Positions 6,259 through 12,010 of a DNA stretch of 18,060 nt are shown here, piece after piece. The DNA is from JBDRGC01 sp043818215. GTDB lineage: Bacteria > Chloroflexota > Anaerolineae > Anaerolineales > UBA11858. The translations under genes and the position numbers were made by a program. A model generated the notes under the pieces. It made no database searches. It was not told where the DNA came from and worked only from the letters and a program-made list of their open reading frames with translations. Positions within the stretch are counted from its first letter, which is position 1, and every line of letters begins with the position of its first letter. The stretch spans positions 1 through 18,060 of the forward strand of contig JBDRGC010000450.1 in assembly GCA_043818215.1 (NCBI GenBank). The letters are read 5' to 3'.

Positions 6259-7632
6259 ATGTTCGACAAAACATATCACCCAACCTTATCTGATGCCAGC
6301 CAGTGGCGAGCGGCAAATGACGCTAAAAGTGTAAGAAATGGTGTAGTAGCGGCGCTTATGCTGCTGGTTTTTCTTTGTGCAGCTTGCCAGAGTTCAGCGG
6401 CCCCGGAAAATGCTGCAATTTCCCCCACCCACGAGATTGTGCCTACTTCTACTGCGACCCTGGAGCCAACCCCCACACCTACTTCTACGCTCACCCCTGA
6501 ACCTACTTTAACTCCCACACCAACCCTGACCCCTGTGCCTATATTGAGTCTAGATGGCTTGGAGCTAATTTGGGGGATTGACTATGTAAAGGCTTCGTTT
6601 TTACCAAATCAAACTGAAGGTGTGACCCGAACTGTCTTAACCAAAGATATAGTTAGTGGATTAGATGGAGTGTCCCTTTTGCCGTGGGTAGAAGACGATC
6701 TAACAATATCCACTAGAGATTCAAATGGAAACCTTTTTTTACCTCATCCTGATATTATTGGGGTACAGGGGGCTGAAGATTTAATGTCTTTTGACCATAT
6801 TGATGCTGATGGGTTTGCTGTTTTTACTGATACTGTCGAAAACCATCAAATCCTTCCTGCACAAATACGTGTGCAAGAAGGATTTGATGGTGATGTTTTA
6901 TTGGCTGCTGAATCTACTGGGGAAAATGAGAAGATCGTACGGGTTGTGGTGTGGTTGCCAGATGAGAGTATGTATATTTATGTAGTGAGTGATGATTCTG
7001 TGACGCATGGTCAGTGGACAATAACAAATGATGGTGCTTTGCGTGATGGTGCTGGTACTCCTTTGGATGGTTGGCAAGTTAAGGATAGTGTGCGGGTGGA
7101 AATTATGCAAGGTCCTAGTGCAGCAGAAATAGAAGCAGTATTAGGGAATACAACAATGGGCACATTTTATTTTCCTTCTGAAATGTATGTAGATGCGAAG
7201 CAAATGATAACAAGATTGACAGATATGCAGTTAGACAAAGTTTATCAGGAATATGAACTAACAGGGGAAAATTTAGTTGAGTTACAGTATTGGTATAAAG
7301 GTACGGGATTAGATATTTGTGGGAGGGTTGATCATGATAATCACACAATTATTCCACTCTTTGCCATAAGTAGTGATGAAAATTTGAAAGATATGTGGAG
7401 ACAACAGTACGATAATGATGTTTGGCATGATCGTACAGGTAGGAGGGCAATTACAACGATACTTGATTACTATGAAGGAGGTTATATTTATCTCTTTGTT
7501 CCAGGAGAAGGGGTAGACAGAGGGCCCACCTTTGGTGATGGGACTCCACTTGAAATTGATGGTCATTTGGAGAAGGTTACTCCTGAAAATGTCGCAGAAT
7601 TGATGAAAATATTGGGTCAACTATCTGAGTAG
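6259..7632 (+). CDS. Hypothetical PT-rich lipoprotein
   Basis: A 457-residue exported protein. The N-terminal extension is long (28 residues), then a hydrophobic stretch ends in the lipobox LCAAC with the lipidated Cys at 43. A Thr/Pro-rich stalk (61-94, TPTPTSTLTPEPT-like) lifts the globular part off the membrane, as is common in Chloroflexota. The remaining 360 residues are beta-rich and acidic (VSLLPWVEDDLTIST, VVVWLPDESMYIYVVSDD); I recognise no family. GGAGG lies seven bases before the ATG. Codon usage changes along the gene: the signal and stalk resemble the GC-rich neighbours, while from about 6560 onward third positions become A/T rich, hinting at a composite or transferred gene. It is transcribed separately, after the terminator at 6171-6232. 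Confidence 0.8.
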   Translation: MFDKTYHPTLSDASQWRAANDAKSVRNGVVAALMLLVFLCAACQSSAAPENAAISPTHEIVPTSTATLEPTPTPTSTLTPEPTLTPTPTLTPVPILSLDGLELIWGIDYVKASFLPNQTEGVTRTVLTKDIVSGLDGVSLLPWVEDDLTISTRDSNGNLFLPHPDIIGVQGAEDLMSFDHIDADGFAVFTDTVENHQILPAQIRVQEGFDGDVLLAAESTGENEKIVRVVVWLPDESMYIYVVSDDSVTHGQWTITNDGALRDGAGTPLDGWQVKDSVRVEIMQGPSAAEIEAVLGNTTMGTFYFPSEMYVDAKQMITRLTDMQLDKVYQEYELTGENLVELQYWYKGTGLDICGRVDHDNHTIIPLFAISSDENLKDMWRQQYDNDVWHDRTGRRAITTILDYYEGGYIYLFVPGEGVDRGPTFGDGTPLEIDGHLEKVTPENVAELMKILGQLSE

Positions 7633-7682
7633 TTTTTTTAGATTTGTGTATTACCTTTTTTTCAAGACGTGATGTGACATTC

Positions 7683-7745
7683 TTCACTCTTCACGCTCCA
7701 CCCTCTTCTGCCCTCTGCCTTCTACCCTCCGCCCTCTACCCTCTC
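7683..7745 (-). repeat. Period-7 array joining two unit types
   Basis: Nine heptamers in register: CTTCACT CTTCACG CTCCACC CTCTTCT GCCCTCT GCCTTCT ACCCTCC GCCCTCT ACCCTCT. The left units are the complement of the CGTGAAG family and the right units the complement of GYAGAGG, so two repeat families merge in one array without losing phase. It fills the gap between the convergent lipoprotein and glycosyltransferase genes. Confidence 0.85.
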
Positions 7746-7747
7746 CT

Positions 7748-9232
7748 TCACGGCTCATCAGGGTAATAGTGATACACCGCCCGGTCGGGGAATTCCGCCA
7801 TGACCGCTGCATTCGACTTGGGGCCGCGGCTCCAGATGAATATAAAGGGGGTATCCAGAAATGGGTCAGCCAATTCCAGCAGCACGCCATATTCCCGCCA
7901 ATTCTGCGTATGCACAATGACCAGCGCCGGAGTCATGGCTTGTGCTTCGGGGGTCAGAAAATGCTCCAACTGCGAGCGCTGGATGCCGAACATCCCCCGC
8001 ATTCCTCCAACCCGTTCGGGTGTGTAGAAAATGAAATTGCCCGCTACCAACACCGCCACCAATGCAGTGACCGCCAGCGGTCGGGCGCGTCGCCAGCCAG
8101 CGTATTTTTGCCTCGCCTCCCTGAGTCTCGCCGGCCACCCGGCCAGCCACGCGATTCCGGTCGCGGTCAGCAACGTCAGGCTGTACAAAGCCTCGTAGTA
8201 ATAGCGCGGGCCGAACAGCCAGGCCCCCACCCAATAAGCCATGTACAGCAATACCAACACCGGAAACACACTCACCAGGGGCCAAACCTTACGTTCCCGG
8301 CGCACAGCCCACAACCCAAAGGGCAGAAACAACCCCGAAATCTTCCCCCAACCGAACAGGTCGCTGTACCCGGCGTTGAACCCAAAAGCAGTGTTGAAGC
8401 GCGCCAATGCCCAATTATGCCCCTGCTGTGTGACCCCGTAACCCTGCCCGAACCCAAACTTGTCGTACTCCCACCACAGGGTATACGGGTTCAGCAGCGG
8501 GTCGCCCGTAACGGCATACTGCCACACAAATTGCAGGCTTCCCACCAACAGGGCGATCACTCCCACGGTTAATACTCTTTTGCGGATTCTTTGGGGACCG
8601 TGCGCCAATAGAACGATACCGTGAATCCCGAAGGGAATTGCCACCCCCAGCGCGGTGAGTGGGCGGCTCACTGCCAGCACCCCGAGGGTGAGTCCCGCGG
8701 TCAGGGTTGGCAGCCATCCCGGAAGGGAGTCCCGCTCCCCCACCGCATCCAGCCAGGAGACTGCGAACCCCGCCGAGAGCACCAACCCCCAGGGATGCGA
8801 GAGCAGCGTCCCTGAATTCATCAAAAAGAAGGGTGAAGTGACTGTCAGCCCCGCGGCCAGCAGGCCCACCGTCTCCCCCAGGGTTTTCTTACCCAGCCGG
8901 TAAGTCAGCCACACGCCCAGCCCGGCCAACAGGGGATTGACCAACCAACGCAGTCCCAGCCGTTCGCCAAAAGACAACACTACCGGCCATCCGATGGGGT
9001 ACTTGCCAAAACGCTGGCCGTCGAAGTCCACCACAAAAGGAATCAGAAAACTCTTGGGTTCGGGCGGAGATGGGAGAGTCAACTCTCCCCCCGCGATAGC
9101 CTGCGCCTGCCATACATAAGCGAACTCATCTTCGAGGTGTGCCATTCCCTCGAAAATATTAACAGAAATCCAGGCCGTAATGGCGACGGCGAGGAGGGAG
9201 ATGAGGAGGGCGAGTTTATCGGGGCGGGACAT
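7748..9232 (-). CDS. Polytopic membrane glycosyltransferase-like protein (GT-C fold, GT39/PMT-like)
   Basis: A 494-residue multi-pass protein with around ten to twelve hydrophobic helices. After the first helix (residues 7-25) comes HLEDEFAYVWQAQAIAGGEL (32-51), whose Asp35-Glu36 sits where GT-C enzymes of the ArnT/PMT type have their acidic catalytic loop. Later loops carry FGKYPIGWPVVL and a C-terminal soluble part (about 400-494). Such enzymes transfer sugars from polyprenyl-phosphate donors onto lipids or proteins outside the membrane; donor and acceptor cannot be read from the sequence. No Shine-Dalgarno precedes the ATG: the ATTGG repeat array ends just two bases before the start codon, so leader or promoter would lie in repeat DNA. 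An alternative is a family member that has lost catalysis. Confidence 0.8.
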   Translation of the reverse strand: MSRPDKLALLISLLAVAITAWISVNIFEGMAHLEDEFAYVWQAQAIAGGELTLPSPPEPKSFLIPFVVDFDGQRFGKYPIGWPVVLSFGERLGLRWLVNPLLAGLGVWLTYRLGKKTLGETVGLLAAGLTVTSPFFLMNSGTLLSHPWGLVLSAGFAVSWLDAVGERDSLPGWLPTLTAGLTLGVLAVSRPLTALGVAIPFGIHGIVLLAHGPQRIRKRVLTVGVIALLVGSLQFVWQYAVTGDPLLNPYTLWWEYDKFGFGQGYGVTQQGHNWALARFNTAFGFNAGYSDLFGWGKISGLFLPFGLWAVRRERKVWPLVSVFPVLVLLYMAYWVGAWLFGPRYYYEALYSLTLLTATGIAWLAGWPARLREARQKYAGWRRARPLAVTALVAVLVAGNFIFYTPERVGGMRGMFGIQRSQLEHFLTPEAQAMTPALVIVHTQNWREYGVLLELADPFLDTPFIFIWSRGPKSNAAVMAEFPDRAVYHYYPDEP

Positions 9233-9236
9233 GGGG

Positions 9237-9323
9237 ATTGGGGATTGGTAGATTGGGAATTGGTAGATTGGGAATTGGTAGATTGGAGATTGGGGATTGG
9301 TAAATTGGGGATTGGTATATTGG
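9237..9323 (+). repeat. Array of twelve ATTGG cores spaced 7 or 8 bases
   Basis: ATTGG occurs at 9237, 9244, 9252, 9259, 9267, 9274, 9282, 9289, 9296, 9304, 9311 and 9319, mostly alternating 7- and 8-base spacing (units ATTGGGA and ATTGGTAG). It lies directly upstream of the glycosyltransferase start codon. Confidence 0.9.
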
Positions 9324-9351
9324 AAGTCAACGAATTACGCCGAGTGCGATT

Positions 9352-9419
9352 ACCAACTTACCAATATACCAGTGTACCAATCTACCAATCTACCAGTGTA
9401 CCAACCTACCAACTTACCA
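9352..9419 (+). repeat. Array of nine ACCA octamers, inverted relative to the ATTGG array
   Basis: ACCA occurs exactly every 8 bases from 9352 to 9416 (ACCAACTT, ACCAATAT, ACCAGTGT, ACCAATCT and so on). The unit complements the ATTGGTAG unit to the left, and only about 28 bases separate the two arrays, so a large hairpin can form between the nucleotidase and glycosyltransferase genes. Confidence 0.9.
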
Positions 9420-9423
9420 GTTT

Positions 9424-10494
9424 TCATGCGCCAATTGCTTTCAAGGCTTGCAGTGCTTTCTCGTGCAGCACTCCGTTGGAGACGCAAATGCCGCGGTTAT
9501 TCGCCAGCGTGCGCCCGCGGGTAAAGTCGAGGGGCTTACCGTCCAAATCGGTGGCGCGGCCGCCCGCCTCTTCGATCACCAGCGCTCCGGCAGCCTGATC
9601 CCAGATTTTTTCGCGGTAATCGGGGCGTTGAGCGGAGAGCAGCCGCAGGTAGAGTTCACCCTGCCCGGCCGCGAGCACGGCGTACTTGGCCTGACTGTCC
9701 ATGCGGACGGGGGCCGCCTGCACGCCCAAAGCCTCGGCAAAGTGGTCGATCTTCCCCACATTGGTATGCCCAGACTCGAATGAGCGCAGTATGCGGGCTT
9801 GGGAAGGGTCGCTCTGCGGGGAGACATGAATTTGGGTAAACTGGGCTTCCCCGTCGATGGGAGTGACCCACGTCCCCTGACCGCGGGCGGCGATGATAAT
9901 CGCTCCCTCGCCTATCCCCTCACCCCTAGCCCCTCTCCCGAGGGGAGAGGGGGACTCTTGCTCCCTCTCCCCTTGGGAGAGGGCTGGGGTGAGGGTTGAG
10001 ATGAGGGCAGAAGCGTCCAGGTTTGGGCAGCCCAACACACCGACTTGCACATCCCCATCCACCACCAGGGCCAGAGCCACGGCGTATTGATCGCCGCGCA
10101 AGAATCCTTTGGTGCCGTCGATGGGATCGAGCGTCCAAAAACGCGGAGCCGATTCCGCCGAGCCGCGGTCGATCCATTGGCAGACCGATTCGGGGGTAGC
10201 TCCGGGGGCGAATTGGCCGACAAAATGGGTGATATGTTCGAGCGTTGGGCGTGCCCCCGGGGTGCGGAGTGCAGCAGAGTCTTCTTCGCCGATCAGCGGG
10301 TCGTCGGGGAAATGTGTTTCCAACAAAGAACCCACCAGAGCCTGCGCGGCAAAATCCGCCACAGTGACCGGTGAGCGGTCGTCCTTGGTCAGGGCGGGAG
10401 AAACCATCTCGGCCTGCACATATTTCACCAGCAGGGAAGCCTGCCCCACAGCGTGGATGGCGAATTTAATTTCGGGGGAAGTGGTGTTTAGCAT
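9424..10494 (-). CDS. 3'(2'),5'-bisphosphate nucleotidase, HAL2/CysQ type, with in-frame repeat insertion
   Basis: A 356-residue member of the inositol monophosphatase superfamily, closest in pattern to HAL2/CysQ enzymes that remove a phosphate from PAP or PAPS in sulfur assimilation. Metal-site motifs are all present: KDDRSPVTVADFAAQ (37-51), GEED (69-72), WTLDPIDGTKGFLRG (120-134, Asp123 and Asp126) and WDQAAGALVIEEAGG (298-312). Residues 167-196 (LTPALSQGEREQE, SPSPLGRGARGEG) are translated from a dispersed palindromic DNA repeat and interrupt the family fold between CPNLDASALI and GAIIIAARGQG, probably as a surface loop. AAGGA lies seven bases before the ATG. The first 39 codons are duplicated at 11629-11763. 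Substrate preference versus inositol phosphates is inferred from motif style. Confidence 0.9.
   Translation of the reverse strand: MLNTTSPEIKFAIHAVGQASLLVKYVQAEMVSPALTKDDRSPVTVADFAAQALVGSLLETHFPDDPLIGEEDSAALRTPGARPTLEHITHFVGQFAPGATPESVCQWIDRGSAESAPRFWTLDPIDGTKGFLRGDQYAVALALVVDGDVQVGVLGCPNLDASALISTLTPALSQGEREQESPSPLGRGARGEGIGEGAIIIAARGQGTWVTPIDGEAQFTQIHVSPQSDPSQARILRSFESGHTNVGKIDHFAEALGVQAAPVRMDSQAKYAVLAAGQGELYLRLLSAQRPDYREKIWDQAAGALVIEEAGGRATDLDGKPLDFTRGRTLANNRGICVSNGVLHEKALQALKAIGA
9915..9995. repeat. Dispersed GC-rich palindromic repeat inside a coding gene
   Basis: Two nested hairpins: CCCCTCTCCC-GA-GGGGAGAGGGG on the left, CCCTCTCCCCTTGGGAGAGGG on the right, and the outer arms CCCCTCACCCCTAGCCC and GGGCTGGGGTGAGGG also pair. 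This 'LTPALSQGERE ... SPLGRGARGEG' type of repeat is known mostly from intergenic DNA in many bacteria. Here it keeps the nucleotidase frame open. Confidence 0.8.
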
Positions 10495-10509
10495 AGAGTG
10501 TTCCTTGAA
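10379..10509 (-). repeat. 131-bp direct repeat, copy 1 (nucleotidase 5' end and RBS)
   Basis: This stretch, covering the first 39 codons of the nucleotidase gene and its AAGGA ribosome binding site, recurs at 11648-11778 at a constant offset of 1269 bases with about six mismatches by eye. The two copies flank the toxin-antitoxin module. Confidence 0.9.
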
Positions 10510-10613
10510 TTAATGAACGACAAACATGGAGCATGATCGCTGACTGACGACAGCCGTTTGTCATTGATGGTCAACCCTAAGCAGTCGACCATCGGCAGTC
10601 AAACGTCATATCC

Positions 10614-10791
10614 CTAGGAGAGTACTGAAAAAACCCCTACTCTAAAAATTCCCCTGAGCTGATGCCCCACTTTAGGCTAAATAATGGCAATTTTAAGGGA
10701 ACGCGTGTGCAAAAATGGTCATTTTTCGCACTTGGTCCCCACTTACGAAGAAAGGCCATTCTGAGAAGGGGCTTTTTCAGAGGTCTCCTAG
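10614..10791. mobile_element. MITE-like inverted repeat element at the 3' end of the toxin gene
   Basis: CTGAAAAAACCCCT (10625-10638) pairs with AGGGGCTTTTTCAG (10767-10780) at 13 of 14 positions, and the pairing continues outward through CTAGGAG (10614-10620) and CTCCTAG (10785-10791). An internal hairpin, GCAAAAATG with CATTTTTCGC, lies near 10705-10730. No coding capacity and no clear target duplication. The right end supplies the toxin's stop codon and last few codons. The rest of the gap to the nucleotidase gene (10495-10613) has only degenerate GTC-rich short repeats. Confidence 0.55.
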
Positions 10792-11286
10792 TATATCGTT
10801 ACGAATACGTTGGCAGAGACTCGGATGAATCCAAATATCGTTTCGGCTTTCTATCGTTGCCAGGAGTTCAGCAAAGCCTCCGGCAAACAAGTGTCCACCC
10901 CGGTATGCCTCCACCAGAACACCCAAAGTGCCGATACTTGCTAGCCCCATTCGTTCTGCTACGGCACGCGCATAGATTTCATCTAGCAACAAAGGAGTTT
11001 GGTGTTCCCAGGCCAGAGCGATCGCTTCTATCTCTCCCTTGCCCAACCGAATGTCCCCAATCAGAGCTGGGGGTATTTTCGACACGTTCGTAGTTTGCCA
11101 CCCTGCATTGTCGAGAAAAACTTGGAGCACGTCCGCGTCAGGATAGCCACGCATTTGCCCTACCACAACAACTTCATGGTAGACGGCCCGTGGAATCAGC
11201 ACATCATCATAAAGTGTAGACAACAAGTGCAAATGATTCAACTTGGCAAGGGCGATGAGGGGACCCGAATCTGTTACTGCGATCAT
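10777..11286 (-). CDS. DUF3368 PIN-like toxin of a type II toxin-antitoxin pair
   Basis: A 169-residue protein of the DUF3368 family, related to PIN-domain ribonucleases such as VapC. The acidic residues expected of a PIN active site are visible: Asp6 in VTDSGPLIAL, Glu38 in VYHEV, Glu85 in LGKGEIEAIALA and Asp102 in LLLDEIYAR. It would cut RNA when freed from its antitoxin. The ATG overlaps the antitoxin stop codon by 4 bases (ATGA), the usual coupled arrangement. The last residues (DILGDL) and the stop are encoded in the inverted-repeat element 10614-10791, but total length is normal for the family. The module may stabilise the surrounding duplicated region. Confidence 0.9.
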   Translation of the reverse strand: MIAVTDSGPLIALAKLNHLHLLSTLYDDVLIPRAVYHEVVVVGQMRGYPDADVLQVFLDNAGWQTTNVSKIPPALIGDIRLGKGEIEAIALAWEHQTPLLLDEIYARAVAERMGLASIGTLGVLVEAYRGGHLFAGGFAELLATIESRNDIWIHPSLCQRIRNDILGDL

Positions 11287-11555
11287 TGGTTCAGATCTTG
11301 TTCAACATAATGTTCATCGAAATGAGGAAGTGCGCCTCGCTGTCGGGCTTCTTCCAATAAGACGCGTTTGGAAATACCCACCAGATCAGCCACATATCCC
11401 AAAGACCCTGCACCTTGCTGATAAAGAATCAATGCGCGCTGTAGACGATATGTCTCCAGCCCCAGACTCAAGATTTCTAACAAGGTGGCCCGATCATTCA
11501 AGTCCTGTGCCCACGCTTTCGGTACATCTAATTGAAGAGAAACAATTTCATTCAT
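11283..11555 (-). CDS. UPF0175 family antitoxin
   Basis: A 90-residue protein matching UPF0175 in length and pattern: an N-terminal strand (IVSLQLDVP), helix region LLEILSLGLETYRLQRALILYQQGAGSLGYVADLVGISKRVLLEEARQRG with the helix-turn-helix-like GYVADLVGISKRVLLEEARQRG (53-74), and a short acidic tail. UPF0175 proteins are regularly paired with DUF3368 toxins, which is exactly the arrangement here. It should bind the toxin through its tail and its own promoter through the helical part. The Shine-Dalgarno is poor (GAGAAAAG). A TATAAT is found 49 bases upstream of the start. Confidence 0.88.
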   Translation of the reverse strand: MNEIVSLQLDVPKAWAQDLNDRATLLEILSLGLETYRLQRALILYQQGAGSLGYVADLVGISKRVLLEEARQRGALPHFDEHYVEQDLNQ

Positions 11556-11603
11556 CTGCTTTTCTCGCTTTGAACAACTAACACTGGAAACCTATGTGAC
11601 TGA

Positions 11604-11609
11604 ATTATA
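11604..11609 (-). promoter_or_regulatory. Candidate -10 box for the toxin-antitoxin operon
   Basis: A perfect TATAAT on the minus strand, about 49 bases before the antitoxin ATG. No good -35 is visible at 17 bases, so activity may need an activator or be weak. The palindromic ends typical of an antitoxin operator are not obvious. Confidence 0.4.
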
Positions 11610-11628
11610 CTCTACCACCCCCGTTAAA

Positions 11629-11763
11629 TCATACGGCATGGCGGTTATCGTCTTTCGTCAGGGCGGGAGAAACCATCTCGGCCTGCACATATTTCACCAG
11701 CAGGGAAGCCTGCCGCACGGCGTGGATGGCGAATTTAATTTCGGAGGAAGTGATGTTTAGCAT
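11629..11763 (-). pseudogene. Truncated duplicate of the nucleotidase gene 5' end
   Basis: Translating from 11763 gives MLNITSSEIKFAIHAVRQAS, then LLVKYVQAEMVSPALTKDD, nearly identical to the start of the intact nucleotidase (9424-10494), followed by unrelated NRHAV and a stop at 11629. The metal-binding motifs are absent, so it cannot be active. The ribosome binding site (AAGGA) is also duplicated, and this copy may keep the gene's original upstream region while the intact copy lies behind the toxin-antitoxin insertion. Confidence 0.88.
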
Positions 11764-11778
11764 AGAGTGTTCCTTGAA
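11648..11778 (-). repeat. 131-bp direct repeat, copy 2
   Basis: Second copy of the 10379-10509 sequence. Both ends of the match are sharp: downstream of 11778 the sequence reads CAAGATT versus TTAATGA after copy 1. Confidence 0.9.
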
Positions 11779-11835
11779 CAAGATTTCTGATTCCTTTGTA
11801 ATCGTTCACCCCCTGGTGAAAGCTGCTTACATAGA

Positions 11836-11912
11836 ACACGGATTGCGCGGATCAGGCGGATTTACGCGGATTTTATTTTTAAAGAATCCGCGTCAATCCG
11901 CTGTATCCGCGT
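11836..11912. repeat. Palindromic repeat with GCGGATT half-sites
   Basis: ACACGGATT, GCGCGGAT, GGCGGATT and ACGCGGATT (11836-11873) are mirrored by AATCCGCGT, AATCCGCTG and TATCCGCGT (11885-11912). It belongs to the same family as 2701-2774 with drifted half-sites. The 11779-12010 gap contains this, the next repeat and a small TTCACC/GGTGAA hairpin (11805-11820); no gene is seen. Confidence 0.6.
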
Positions 11913-11925
11913 CACACCTGCACTC

Positions 11926-11978
11926 ACCTGCACTGCGTTCCGGCGCAAGTATGCCGCAGGTATAAGTGTCCGCGTTCT
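11926..11978. repeat. Second member of the terC-upstream stem-loop family
   Basis: Contains ACCTGCACTGCG paired with CGCAGGT and ends AAGTGTCCGCGTTCT, closely matching AAGTGTTCGCGTTCT at 2986-3000. As at the first locus it stands beside an ACACGGATT-type palindrome. Confidence 0.5.
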
Positions 11979-12010
11979 ATTTCACCATAGGGCTGAACAC
12001 TTATATTCCT

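Noticed and set aside
9237..9419. CRISPR array
   Set aside because: Units of 7-8 bases with no spacers between them; this is a simple tandem repeat.
10614..10791. Target-site duplication for the inverted-repeat element
   Set aside because: The flanks (GAGAGTA and AGGTCTC) do not match, so insertion boundaries stay undefined.
10662..11093. Plus-strand 143-residue frame
   Set aside because: It is antisense to the DUF3368 toxin gene, whose family match and coupling to the antitoxin are clear.
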